Assembly (NCBI RefSeq): GCF_002099425.1
Contig: NW_018344038.1
Location: 248,001 to 312,000 of the forward strand
Length of the DNA stretch: 64,000 nt
Source of the DNA: Phascolarctos cinereus
Taxonomy: Eukaryota; Chordata; Mammalia; Diprotodontia; Phascolarctidae
Direction: 5' to 3'
Numbering within the stretch: position 1 is the stretch's first letter; each line of letters starts with the position of its first letter. Under the pieces are notes generated by a model, which was given only the letters and a program-made list of their open reading frames with translations, ran no database searches and had not been told where the DNA came from. A program made the position numbers and the translations under genes. Of this stretch, positions 41,531-51,861 are shown piece after piece.

Positions 41531-42317
41531 GTTTGCAAAGCTCATTTGACTTGCCATAAGATCTGGCATATAAAGTATGATAAACATATGGAATAAATCA
41601 CTAGGAAATGCCCATGAAGTAAAGTAGGCCATTTGATTTGTTTATGGGAGAGAGGATTGATGAGTAGCAAGAAAAGGCAAGAAGGTAGAATTAAGGTAAA
41701 CCATTGACCTTTTCCATTAAGTATTTTGCAGGTACCAAATGAGAGATGTTAAAGTAAGGGGAAGAAAGGGACTTTAGACAGGAATAAGGATATAGAGTGA
41801 CTTGGAAAGAAAGGAAAGTCAAGAAGAAGCCAGATAAACAACAGTTGGAGTTGGTTTTTTTTAACCTGTCATTTTTCATATATTATAGGGAATCAGTAAA
41901 TAAGTTTTTAAACCAATACTCAGATGCTGATTGTTTTACAGTCACCTCAAATTTCAGTCTTGTTTATGTCATGATGAGGATTTTGTGGGGCACAATACTC
42001 TTGCATGTAGCTTTTATTTTTGGAAGGCTATATGGTAAATATCTTACTTCAATGCGTCATCTTGAGGTGGAAATAAAACTGATTTTTAAAAATTTATTCC
42101 ATTGTCATACCAAGCTCTCACATGCTCTGCCAAATAGAAAGACTTGGGAGTGTAGTTCCAGCTATCATGCTGTCTCTTAACAGCTTAGCTAAATCTGAAG
42201 AGATCATCTAGTGATAGTGATGGTGGAGGTGGTGGTGACCATGATGATGATGGTGATGATAATTTTGGCCAAAGTCACTCAGTAAATTGCCTTCTAAATT
42301 ATAGAAGTGACTAGAGA
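41531..42317. other. Unique sequence with a 127-codon frame
   Basis: The frame at 41797-42180 starts MTWKERKVKKKP and contains a hydrophobic stretch (LVYVMMRILWGTILLHVAFIF). I recognise no domain, and its length is within chance expectation. A GAT/GGT-rich low-complexity stretch lies at 42215-42262. Confidence 0.4.
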
Positions 42318-42505
42318 GGACTCAGAATTTTGGAGCAGGAAGAGACTTGTTAATCTACCTAGTCCTGGTCCCTCTTACAGGTGAGAAAACAGGCCAGTAG
42401 TGTTAAGTGACTGATCTTAAGGTAACATAATTAGTTAGTGACTAACCTGGAACTGTAATCCAAAGCTTGTGATTTCCAGAAGCCAGTGTTCTTTTAACAA
42501 CATGA
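42318..42505 (-). repeat. MIR3/Ther2 SINE
   Basis: GAATTTTGGAGCAGGAAGAGA, GGTCCCTCTTACAGGTGAGA and TTAAGTGACTGATCTTAAGG. Confidence 0.75.
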
Positions 42506-42884
42506 TGATATTTCTCCTATAAAGCACCTCTAAAATCTACCTGTTCCATATCATGAATATAGCTGCACAACAGCCCTTCCCCCCACCCCCCTGCCTACAC
42601 TCATTCATGCCTTGGAGGTTGTTATCTATTGTGGCAAAAATGCAACTAGTTAGTGAAGGCAATTATACAAAGTTGATTATCACTATGACCTTCAGAGACT
42701 ACTGACAACAGTAGTGGTACTAAGTTGTGGCATTTATTTAATGAGCCCCTCCTTCTCTCTCCTCTCCAAAAGCTCCTGCACCCTTTTAGTCGATGCAATC
42801 TCTCAGAAGGCTTCAGAGGATAATCTTACAGCTGAGGGCTGGTAAATGTTTAATAACCAGCTCTCAGAAAGTATGAAGAATACA
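42506..42884. other. Unique sequence, nothing recognised
   Basis: No feature is recognised. Confidence 0.45.
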
Positions 42885-43073
42885 CTTGTAAATGTAATCT
42901 GATTTATTAACTTTTTCTCCATCCCCTTCTTTAAGTCTAAACAACCAACAAAACAATAAATCTAGCCATGATTTGGAGCATTTGCTAATTTCTGAGGTAT
43001 AAAATAGTTAAACTGAAAATGGCACAATCTTCTCAAGAGGCGGTTTGAGCTAGCTCCAGCACACCCCTGAAGA
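42885..43073. repeat. Unidentified repeat R1, copy 2
   Basis: This copy aligns with 7085-7262, including AAATGTAATCTG versus AAATTTAATCTG, AACAAAACAATAAATC versus CAAAACAATTAATC and the GCTCCAGCAC end. Confidence 0.6.
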
Positions 43074-43156
43074 TTGACCTCCTGAGGTGATTTTAGCATT
43101 AAAAATTCTCTCCCTTTCTTCCTTCTACCACTCTGACCATGTCTCAAATCTCACAC

Positions 43157-43170
43157 CGCGCGCGCGCGCG

Positions 43171-43218
<48 letters not shown>
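43157..43218 (+). repeat. (CG)11(CA)20 tract
   Basis: Twenty-two bases of pure CG alternation run without a break into forty bases of CA, 62 bases of strict pyrimidine-purine alternation. Confidence 0.97.
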
Positions 43219-43221
<3 letters not shown>

Positions 43222-43384
43222 CATAGACACACATACAGAGTGGTGTGACTTCACATTCAACACCCGCAACCAGAACCCTGCCTTCTCAGAGTATACTGAC
43301 TCAATAGCAGCTGATTGAATTGTGCTTCTTGGCCTGAGGGGACAGAGCTAATTGCAATGGGTTGTTGAAGCAATGAAGTAAATA

Positions 43385-43625
43385 TAGGCTACATTAAAGG
43401 AAAAGTTTCCTAATATTCAGAGCTAGTAAAAGTAGGATAGGATGCCTCAGAAATAAACCTGAGATATTGGGGGGTACACCCCAATCACTAGAGGGCTTCA
43501 AACAATATCTGGGTGACTACTGTTCAGGGAACTTGAAGGGTGAATTCTTATACTTTTACAGATTAAACTAAATGGCCTCAGAGCTCCTTTTCTACCCTGA
43601 GGCCCTGTGTTTCTGTGATTGTGAA
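43385..43625 (+). repeat. L3/CR1 LINE 3' end
   Basis: AAAGGAAAAGTTTCCTAATATTC, AGAGCTAGTAAAAGTAGGAT, AGGGCTTCAAACAATATCTGG and AAACTAAATGGCCTCAGAGC follow the L3 order. The 65-codon frame at 43572 starts inside it. Confidence 0.75.
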
Positions 43626-43739
43626 TATAGCAAAAGATATACAGAAGATATTTTTTGTACCTTTATATCCTGCATATCACTATTTCCCTATTCAGAAGGG
43701 AATGTTTTTAAAAAAGACTCAACCAATAATTACTTACTA

Positions 43740-43842
43740 AATGAGATAATGTCAAATGAGAAGAAATAAAGTTAAATAATATTTGTAAAGCATATAACTC
43801 AATGCTTACACATAGTAGGTACTCACTAAATGCTTGTTCCCC
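43740..43842 (+). repeat. MIR end fragment
   Basis: AAATAATATTTGTAAAGCATA, CAATGCTTACACATAGTAGG and ACTCACTAAATGC. Confidence 0.7.
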
Positions 43843-43847
43843 CCATC

Positions 43848-43925
43848 CTACTAAGCACCTAATATGTTCCAAGCATTGTACAAGGTGCTGGGGATAAAAG
43901 TACAAAGACTGAAATGAATGAGCTA
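43848..43925 (-). repeat. L2 LINE tail
   Basis: ACTAAGCACCTAATATGTTCC and CATTGTACAAGGTGCTGGGGA. Confidence 0.72.
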
Positions 43926-44035
43926 AACCTAGACAAAGTAACCTGAAAAGTCATCCCGAAAGTGCCTCAAGGCTCCTCCCTGCCCAAGTTACCTTCAATT
44001 GAAAAATAAAAAGGTGAAAGCTCCTTTTTTAAGTT

Positions 44036-44235
44036 GATAGATGTAGAGCTGGGGGTGGAGGGGTGGGGAACCTCAGACACCATCTTTTCCCACTGCCTCT
44101 TTTTATGGACGAGGAAAGTGAAATACAGTGAGGTTCTATGACTTGCCCAAGGTCACATAAATGGTAAGTGGAAGAGTCAGAATTCGATCATAATCCTTTG
44201 GCTCTAAATCTTCCCTGCTCTTTCCACTATTCTTT
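44036..44235 (-). repeat. MIR3/Ther2 SINE
   Basis: GATAGATGTAGAGCTGGGGG, GACTTGCCCAAGGTCACATAA, CAGAATTCGATCATAATCC and TGCTCTTTCCACTATTC. Confidence 0.82.
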
Positions 44236-44339
44236 GTTGCTGATTTGGCAAATATATGACTGACACCTCTATAATCAAACCTTTCACACCAAAAAAGGGT
44301 CTTCTTAATAACAAAATAATAATCAAGCAGATTTCTACA

Positions 44340-44470
44340 CAATATAAGACCCACCCACCAATGAGAGCTGTCCAAAAGTGGAAGGGTCTGCCTCAGGGCA
44401 CATCACTAGAGAATTTTTAAGCAGGGTTGGATAATATGTCTGCTGGCTTCCCTTCCAACTTGAGATTAGG
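44340..44470 (+). repeat. L3/CR1 LINE 3' end
   Basis: AGAGCTGTCCAAAAGTGGAAG, TGCCTCAGGGCACATCACTA, TTTTTAAGCAGGGTTGGATAA and CTTCCCTTCCAACTTGAGATT. Confidence 0.8.
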
Positions 44471-45728
44471 TAGAGCTAGTCACTATTCATAAACTTTAGG
44501 AAAAATTTCCCCAATTTTTAAAGGGGGAGGGGAAATCAAGGAATCTTGTAAGTCATGGTTAGCATTTTCAATCTGATTGAGTTTGAAGGAATTTCAGATT
44601 TTTTGTTTAAAGGGGATTTTGAAAACTGCTGCCTGCTCATTGCAGTAGAAAGGCAAGTTGGCTTGTAAATAGAAATTCTAGACAAACATCTGGAGTTCGG
44701 ACACCTCAATCTATAAATGCTTCCAGATGGGGGTAACTTTTCATTGCCCTCTCTAAAGATTGCATTTTAAAGGGTCACAAAGATACAAACATCAGAGCAA
44801 AAGGCATTAAGATCAGTTACCCCTCCTTCCCTTCAGAATAAGGCAGATTTACAATAGGAAGAGAGGAAGAACACTTTGAACAAATAAATAAATGAATAAA
44901 TAAATCTTAATTTATTCCCTGTAACCTATCAACACATTTTTTTTCAGAAGAAAGCAAAAAGAAACATTTGAGAAAGGGGGAGGGAGGATAAGTTGATGGA
45001 ACATCTTGAAAAAGGCTGGTATTGTCTTAGGAAATTAAAAAGACATGTGGGCAGCTGTTAGGAAGCATGGGGAGAGTCTATGGTTGTCCCATAGAGCTGT
45101 GTAAAGGAGGATCTTCAAGATACAAGTTTACAACAATTCTCAGAAGATCTTTGGACCACAGGTTGGTTTTTTTCCCCTTTTTTTCTTTGAAATATTGACA
45201 ATTTTAAACAGTTATAAACCATTTCAGAATAGTTAGGCTTACAAAAATTCTATTTGGCTCCAAAATTATGCTTCACCTGTGTGTGCTATTGTCTTTCCTC
45301 ATCCTCTTCCTTATTCTCCTCATCCTTTCCTACAATTCCGAAGACAATGTGCTAGAGATACCAGTGTTAGCTGAAGCAAGAACACAGACAAAATCAAATA
45401 AAAGGAAATGGAAATGAGAAGTATAATATGTTACAACTCTCTAAATCTTACTGCCTGTCTTTTAATAGGCCCTTCCTTGATTTCTCTTAGGTTCCCAGGC
45501 CTATCTTTATTTTTAAGGGTGGTTTAGAATCTGCCGATAGTAGCCATAATCAAACATAAGTTCATCCTTGAAATTGTACTTTGATGATCTATCTTCATTA
45601 AATGACAATATTCTTGAGGATGCAAATTTGGTTAATAACTGATGCCTGGGAGCTGTTAATGGGGAGTTAGCTGTTATTCAGGCAGAAGAAGAAAGCCAAT
45701 ATGATTTCTCTTTCTCTCTTCCTCTCAG

Positions 45729-45806
45729 AAGAGAGCTTTGGTAAAGCAGGGCAAAGGACCTTCAGACCTGAGGGAAAGTTCATTTCACAGCTGTCAGTGC
45801 TAGACA
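45729..45806 (+). other. Possible exon A (78 nt)
   Basis: It is preceded by a pyrimidine-rich tract ending in TTCCTCTCAG and followed by ACA|GTAAGTACC, a near-consensus donor. The length is a multiple of three. One frame reads ESFGKAGQRTFRPEGKFISQ and onward without a stop. I recognise no protein, and chance matches to splice signals are common, so this is a weak candidate. Confidence 0.2.
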
Positions 45807-45878
45807 GTAAGTACCAGGTCAATGGATTAACAACAGGATGTGGGTATTTGTTAGCTTTTTCAAACTATGTTCTTCTCA

Positions 45879-45881
<3 letters not shown>

Positions 45882-45963
<82 letters not shown>
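45882..45963 (+). repeat. (TC)41 microsatellite
   Basis: A pure TC run of about 82 bases, followed by TTCTTTTAG at 45963-45971. Confidence 0.97.
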
Positions 45964-45968
<5 letters not shown>

Positions 45969-45971
45969 TAG

Positions 45972-46089
45972 GCCCCAGAAAAGACAATTGTTACTGCTTC
46001 AGCAAAATTTTCATGCTGTTAATGGTTTTCATTGCATTTTTGGGTTCATTCCTGGAGTGGATTCAATTCACATCTCTGAAGCCAGTTTG
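45972..46089 (+). other. Possible exon B (118 nt)
   Basis: The long TC tract plus TTCTTTTAG makes a textbook-like acceptor, and GTTTG|GTAAAT is a weaker donor. Two frames are open across it: one gives PRKDNCYCFSKIFMLLMVFI, in the same frame as exon A, and another gives QKRQLLLLQQNFHAVNGFHC. Neither is recognised. The microsatellite may mimic an acceptor by accident. Confidence 0.18.
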
Positions 46090-46294
46090 GTAAATCAGCA
46101 TAGCACCAACTGAAATGCTGTTGGAGCTATTTCCAAGCAAAGAATTGGGCTGTTTACAGGGTTTCAGTGGATTGAACTAAGAAAAGCTTTCTAGTTTTCT
46201 GTATGTGCAAAATATATCATGTTCTCCCTCCATGCAAGGCAATCCTAAGGAAGGTAATGGGTAACATATTCTGAGTATCTGGCCATTTCCAGTA

Positions 46295-46520
46295 GAAGTA
46301 GAATAGTCTAATGGATAGAGCACTGTGTCAGGAAGCCCTGGGTTCAAATCTCACCTCTGGCACTGTTGTGTGAACATGGGCAAGTGATAATCTCCAAAAA
46401 CCTTCATTTTCTCATTTGTAAAATGTTGTTAATAGTACCCACCTCACTAAGCTGTTGAGAATTTCAAATGAGATCATGTGCATAAAGTACTTTTCACACC
46501 TTAAGGTTCCATGTGAATGT
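46295..46520 (+). repeat. MIR SINE with well-kept tRNA-like head
   Basis: AGTCTAATGGATAGAGCACTG, B-box-like GGGTTCAAATCTC, CATGGGCAAGTGATAATCTCC, AAGCTGTTGAGAATTTCAAATG and AAAGTACTTTTCACACC. Confidence 0.83.
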
Positions 46521-47072
46521 GATCTTTCTTAAAAGTGCAAAACCCAAAGTAATGGCTGGGATCACTAATATATCCTGGGCAAAGTTGCTGAAGTTGTTTT
46601 TAAAGGAATTTTAAATTGGCTGTTCAGGATTCAATTCAACAAATATGTATGGTTCAGCACTTGATTAGGAGGTCTGACATAAAGCTGTGGTACACCTTGT
46701 TAGATGGAGCACATGTGATACATTACAGTTGTCCTTAAATAAAATTTCTACAAAGTAGAGCCTTTTTTATTGTTTCTATTTTAAAATTGGAAATGTGTTT
46801 CTCAAAAAAAGCTTTCCTTGTCTTGACTTGAAACATTCGAATGAGTGAAAGACTAAAACAATCTTTGGCCCCATACCATCTTGAACATTATGGTATGCCA
46901 GTATTTTACCTACTAGAAAGTTTATTGTTCATCATAAAGATATTTCTGCTTTGAACTCAATGGTTCACTCTTTTCATACATTTTCCTGAGTAAAATTTGT
47001 ATCATGTCTATGGATCTCCTCATCCAGTCATAATGGATGGAACATTATGTCCTCTCTTTTCCTTTTGTTTAT

Positions 47073-47073
<1 letters not shown>
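46521..47073. other. Unique sequence, nothing recognised
   Basis: A possible L2 tail crumb (TTCAATTCAACAAATATGTA) lies at 46630-46650. Nothing else is recognised. Confidence 0.4.

Positions 47074-47118
<45 letters not shown>
47074..47118 (+). repeat. (CA)22 microsatellite
   Basis: An uninterrupted CA run. It lies inside an 83-codon frame (46997-47248) that has no other support. Confidence 0.95.
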
Positions 47119-47125
<7 letters not shown>

Positions 47126-47339
47126 AACTCAGCCACCCTCTTAAGCTATAGTTACATATCTCCACTACCCTTCATTGCTGGATTTCTACAAAGAATTGTG
47201 TGCACTTCATGGACGTATCCATGTCTTTATCATTCTCTTACAATATAACTTCTTCCCTGGCCACTTAACTGAAATTGGCTTCTGTGATGTCACCAAATGG
47301 CTAGCTTATTAATAAATACCCTCTTTTAGTTCTCATCTT

Positions 47340-48180
47340 CTTTGAACCATTCATATAATATTTGACACTGTGACACTGTAGGCCACTTCCTTTTTCCTAG
47401 TACCCTATACTTCTGTGACCACTCTACCTTAATGATCATCACTCTTCTTTTCTGACTAATCCTCTGTCTCCTTTACTGACTGCCCTAATTCATCTTCCAT
47501 TCTATCCCCTTGGTTATCACCCAAGGATCTTTTCTTGGCCTTCTCTTCTCTCTTAAAACCCTATCCCTTAGAAGTTCTATCTACTCTTATGGTTATATCC
47601 TCTATGTGGACGTTTTCCAATCTACCACCTCAGCTTTCACCTTCTCCTAAAGTTCTCATTCTAAGTTTGTGATATTTGTCATATACCTATTCTTGGATTT
47701 TCTGCCCACTTTTAACCCAAATATATATATATATATTATATATATAAATATATATATATATATTATATATATATATATATATGTATTCCTCCATCCTGAT
47801 TTTCCTATTTTTATGCTGATAGCTGTTTTTTGTATCCTCAGGCCTTTGCACATAGTCGTCATCTAATAAATAGTTGTTGAATTTAATTAAATTGATGTTA
47901 TCGCCACCCTCCCAAACACCCAGGATTGAAACATTAGAATTATCTCAGATTTTTCCATTTTCTTCACTCCCACATCTAACCAGTTGACAAATCCTGTATA
48001 TTCTCCCTCCACAATATTCTTCCTATCCATCCTCTCCTTTGAGAGAGAGAAGTCTACTCTCTCAGACCTACTGGTGGAGTTCATTTTGTGCTTCTTCTTG
48101 AGTAATCCTTTTGAAATATATGTCTCTAGACCCTTAGCCTCTCTCTAACTGAATCACCAAGACTTCTAAAAACCTAAGTT
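47340..48180 (+). repeat. L2-like LINE, reverse transcriptase remnant
   Basis: ATATTTGACACTGTGACACTG, TTGGTTATCACCCAAGGATC (the V.QGS region), TGGCCTTCTCTTCTCTC, TTTCCATTTTCTTCACTCCC and AACCAGTTGACAAATCCTGT follow the order of L2 ORF2. It is interrupted by a TA tract (47722-47790) and an L2-tail-like piece (47825-47890: TTTGTATCCTCAGG, ATCTAATAAATAGTTGTTG). It is an old dead copy with many breaks. Confidence 0.7.
47720..47792. repeat. (TA)n microsatellite
   Basis: TA units with two TTATATATA phase shifts. The two Ile/Tyr-rich frames on opposite strands here are artefacts. Confidence 0.93.
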
Positions 48181-48679
48181 TCACAAATATCTCACCATCC
48201 ACCCCAACCCCCACCCATAAACCCCATGCTGCCTACAACTGTCAAGGCATTCCTTCTAGATAGGCCTGAGCACATTCATTCTCATTACCCTTTCTTGGTA
48301 TTGATAATCCCGAGAGTGAAATAGACAACCTGTTGCCTGCTTCAACAGTTCTTGGCAACCCAAAACACAAAACTTCATATTCAGTGCATGAATAAATGGG
48401 GACTGCAGGTTAAAGGAAAACAGACCAACATGAATAAAAGATGACTCTATTCTTTTTCCCCATTTAGCCTTCACAGAAATTACTGTTAGAGGAGTGAGTT
48501 AGGTCAGCAAGAGGTTCCATGTTTTATGTATGCCTTGATGTTCTTTCTGGTATAAAGCAAGACATCCTGATCAAGGGTAGGAACCAAAATTCACAAAGTT
48601 CATTTTCAAAATATTGCTTCACAAAATTGAAACCATTCATTTATTATAAGGAATCTACCTTGAAGTCTTTCACAGGGAG
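48181..48679. other. Unique sequence, nothing recognised
   Basis: No feature is recognised. Confidence 0.4.
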
Positions 48680-48868
48680 GTAGAGGTATAATGAAAGCTC
48701 TGGGAGTCAGGATAACTTGGTCCTAGCTCTGACTTTGCCATTAACCAGATGTCGTGTTCCTTCTCTAGGTCTCTAGGCCTCAGTTTCCTTATTTGTAAAA
48801 TGACAGTATTGAATTATGTGATCTCTAAGGTCCCTCCCCTTTCTAAATCCTGTTATTCTATAATCCTA
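48680..48868 (+). repeat. MIR3/Ther2 SINE, full length
   Basis: GAGGTATAATGAAAGCTCTGG, CTCTAGGCCTCAGTTTCCTT and TGTGATCTCTAAGGTCCCTC. Confidence 0.85.
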
Positions 48869-48869
48869 A

Positions 48870-49042
48870 CTAGGATCACAGACTCTCTGAATTGGAAGAA
48901 GCCTCAGAGGCCATTTCCCATATTTCAACCCATAACTGATTAAGAACCTCCTCTATACCATGATCAAGAAGTAGCCAGCAGCCTTTGTGGGGGAAATTCA
49001 CTCCTCCTCCTCCTCTTAAAGCAACCCATTCCACGTGTCACT
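48870..49042 (-). repeat. L3/CR1 LINE 3' end
   Basis: GGATCACAGACTCTCTGAATT, GCCTCAGAGGCCATTTCCC, TTAAGAACCTCCTCTATACC and AAAGCAACCCATTCCACGTG are the reversed L3 3' region. Confidence 0.68.
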
Positions 49043-49044
49043 GT

Positions 49045-49365
49045 TCCACACAAAATCCTTTAGCAACTTTCCATTGCCTAGAAAATACATGTAAATATAT
49101 TGTCCTGCCATTCAAGGTCTTCTGCATTCTAGCTTCAGCCTTCATTTTCAACTTTATCTCACATTATTATCATTTGCATACTCTAGGCTTGACTTGTTCG
49201 CACTTACCACATTCTTCTATGTATCATCAGTTTTTGTGTCCATGCCATTTCTCCCATTAGATGACAGACTTCTTAAGGAAAGGTATTATTTGTGTCCTAT
49301 CAAATCTGTGTAGCCCTAGTGCTTAGCACTGTGCCTTGCAGATAGTAGACATTTAATATATTTCA
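49045..49365 (+). repeat. L2 LINE 3' region
   Basis: CAACTTTCCATTGCCTAGAAA, CATTCAAGGTCTTCTGCATT, TCTCCCATTAGATGACAGAC and CTAGTGCTTAGCACTGTGCC. Confidence 0.83.
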
Positions 49366-49424
49366 GGGTTTCAGCAGATCCCTGATCCCATCTAGGTGAG
49401 TGCTATCTTCTCACCTCCACTTTT

Positions 49425-49722
49425 TGGAATCCCCTGCTTCATCCCAATTATAATTCAAGCACTACTTTTTCCATGCTTTTCCTAAACCCTGCAACTGCTG
49501 GTGCTTCTCCTAATGACTTTGTATTTAACCACCTTGCATTTATTTTCTATTTATCCTCTATATGTTTATATATGCCTTTATTGTCTCCCCAATGGAAGGT
49601 AAGCTCCTTTTGTATGAGGATTGTTGCCCTTTTTGTTTTTGTATCCCAGTGCCTAGCACAGTGTCTGATACATGTCAAACACAATAAATAGATGTTGATT
49701 GGTTCTTTGCTTGATTGATTGA
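49425..49722 (+). repeat. L2 LINE 3' region
   Basis: CAAGCACTACTTTTTCCATGC, TATATGCCTTTATTGTCTCCC, TAAGCTCCTTTTGTATGAGG, CAGTGCCTAGCACAGTGTCTG and terminal TTGATTGATTGA. It abuts the previous L2 in the same orientation. Confidence 0.87.
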
Positions 49723-50057
49723 AAGTTGAAACTCATCCATACTTTCTTATCCTGTGTGACTCTTGTCTATATACTCAAATAAATCCTCCACCAGCTGTCC
49801 ACCTAATCTATTTCCCAAGAAGTATAGAGGTCTTCTCCTTGATATTATCGTGGTACTGTCTTGCAACCCATTTACATCCCCAATGTGTTTCTCCATCACC
49901 ATTTGGTTAGCTTACAGTTTTTATCCCTTACAGACTGTAGCATTCTCATGATGTGCCACAATTCAAAATCACCATGAGAATATTTGTCTTAAAAAGATGG
50001 GATTTCATTTCAAGGAGAAACTTAATAAGTGTTTTGTTTCAATTGAACTGAATGGAT
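49723..50057. other. Unique sequence, possibly decayed L2
   Basis: Two overlapping frames (49719-49951) have no domain. Pyrimidine richness suggests LINE remains, but no consensus match is clear. Confidence 0.35.
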
Positions 50058-50409
50058 CTGGGCTGAAGAATCAAACTTGACCAGTAGATACTCCATACTC
50101 CATATTTCTTTAAATCTGAGCCTTCAGTTAGGTAAATTCCCCATTCATCAATGTAAATTCTAATTCCTGTATATCATTTACTTAAAGTGAGTGATTCCTT
50201 TAGTACACACAGTTGGATAAACCATAAAATCTCAGAAATTGAAACGAGCTGGGATGAAGAATATCATTTTATCAGTAGATGCTACTGTACAATATATGGT
50301 ATATTCTAGTCTGACAATTTCTTAAATTTGAATTCTTGTATATCAGTTACATAAAATGAGGGACCCTTTTAATAGATGCAGGTAGATAAATTTTTAAATC
50401 TCAGAAATC
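50058..50409 (+). repeat. Diverged tandem duplication
   Basis: Two adjacent copies begin CTGGGCTGAAGAAT (50058) and CTGGGATGAAGAAT (50249). They share CAGTAGATACT/CAGTAGATGCT, CTGTATATCATTTAC/TTGTATATCAGTTAC and AAATCTCAGAAAT (50227 and 50396). The second copy is about 20 bases shorter between the shared ends. Confidence 0.75.
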
Positions 50410-50756
50410 ATAGAATCATAAAATTGCAGAATTGGGAAAGAGTTCAGAGGTCATCTAGCCCAACCCTTAATTCAAAGCAGAAATCCCTTCTATAATATCC
50501 CCAACAAATGGTCATCCAGCTACTACTTAAGTATCTCCAGAGATATGAAATTCATTGCTCTTTAGGAGTAGTTCAAGTTACAAGGAAATTTCATGTGCAA
50601 TCATCTTTTTTATTATACTATGTTATGTGATTACTTGTTTTATTCCATAAATTTTAAAAATTAAACAGGAAATTATTCCTTGAATTGAGCCAAAATCTGC
50701 CTTCCTATAATTTTTTTCCATTAATCCTTGTTCTTCCCTTTGGAGATATAGGAAAT
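50405..50756 (-). repeat. L3/CR1 LINE 3' end, split by an insertion
   Basis: First part: TCATAGAATCATAAAATTGC, TCATCTAGCCCAACCCTTAA, ATATCCCCAACAAATGGTCA. After the insertion it resumes with GGAAATTATTCCTTGAATTGAGCC, AAATCTGCCTTCCTATAATT and CTTGTTCTTCCCTTTGG. Confidence 0.78.
50570..50676 (+). repeat. L1-type 3' end inserted in L3
   Basis: TTTCATGTGCAATCATCTTTT, ACTATGTTATGTGATTACTTG and TTTATTCCATAAATTTTAAAAATTAAA match the last 100 bases of the 35.58-35.91 kb insertion. Confidence 0.68.
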
Positions 50757-50942
50757 TACAGATTATTAGATCTAGAAGGAATTTAGATCATTTTATCCAA
50801 CTCCCTCATTTTATAGTTGAATGACGTGAAACTCAGAGAATTTAAATGTTGCCCAAGGTCACACAGCTTGTAAGTATCAGAGCTGGGACTTTAAACTCAC
50901 ATCTTTTAACTCCTAGTATGATGTTCTTTCCACCGTGCCAGG
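50757..50942 (-). repeat. MIR3/Ther2 SINE
   Basis: GATTATTAGATCTAGAAGGA, GCCCAAGGTCACACAGCTTG and TTCTTTCCACCGTGCC. Its end is followed by a short duplicate, CTTTCCACCGTGCTAGG. Confidence 0.83.
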
Positions 50943-51471
50943 CTTTCCACCGTGCTAGGGAGAATAAAAGAAATCATGGGTTCATTCTTTACTGGTATTC
51001 TTCCTTGGGTGCCAGTTAAGTTTCACAGTATTTGCAAAAATGACTTGTTTATATGACTTTGTCCACAAATGGCTTTGCTTGTTTGTTTATTTGTTTCTTT
51101 TAGGACCCTTGGTAGCTTTTGAATCTTATGAAATCAAATTCAGTAGCTCTTCTTAACTTGTTTAGGATTTTTTATCCTGGAGCCTTAGTACCAGAAATCT
51201 GACCTATTTTCTTAGGATTTCTAAGCAGATTTTTCTCTATGTCCCATAATGATAAGATTCTCAGAAAGTCTAGACTCTCAAATATTCGAACTCCTGTTGC
51301 ACATTGCTAAGCGCTATGGCAAACACACACAGAGCTTTAAAAAATTGCTACAGCATTCCTTTCACACTCCTACTCACCTCTGAGGTTCTTCCACTTCCTT
51401 CCTATAGCTTTTTTTAGAAGTCAGTGTGTTGTTCTCACGTCCGGTAACAAAGGATATTTTGTACTGCTACT

Positions 51472-51509
<38 letters not shown>

Positions 51510-51861
51510 CAGAGAGAATGTTTGTATGTATATGTGTATGTGTGTGTGTATGGTGTGTGTATGTGTGTATTACTTGATTTTGTATCTTTCTGGAAAGCAC
51601 TTTCTCCTTGCACAGAACTGGTGAAACTTTCATCTTAAATAGTAAAATCACATGGTTGTTTTAGTTTGTTTTGGTGTGTGGGGGGGGAGAAATGATTATT
51701 TCTGGCTGCCACTAGTCAAACACAAATGGGTTTTCCTTATGTTTTCTACAGTCATCTTAATTGGGCATATAGCATCTGTCACAGTTCCTTCTGCAGCACC
51801 ATATGCAAATTGGAATTTTTCCTTCTCATTTATTGACTTCAGCAAGTTGCATATACTGATT
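50943..51861. other. Unique sequence with TG repeats
   Basis: TG repeats lie at 51474-51505 and 51528-51567. A 94-codon frame (51652-51936) extends into the next L2 and has no domain. Confidence 0.45.

Larger units (their letters stand above)
44471..46294. other. Repeat-poor block around a (TC)n tract
   Basis: About 1.8 kb with no recognised interspersed repeat; only an AAAT run at 44882-44905 and the TC tract. A 130-codon frame (45701-46093) crosses the tract. See the exon candidates within it. Confidence 0.5.

Noticed and set aside
41797-42180. 127-codon frame with a hydrophobic stretch
   Set aside because: Hydrophobic runs are common in translated AT-rich DNA, and there is no family match.
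45701-46113. 130- and 91-codon frames with Ser-Leu repeats
   Set aside because: Rejected as full proteins because the centre is the translated TC microsatellite. Only the flanks are kept, as weak exon candidates.
46298-46360. tRNA-like sequence with B-box
   Set aside because: It is the head of a MIR SINE. It does not fold as a complete tRNA and is followed by the SINE core.
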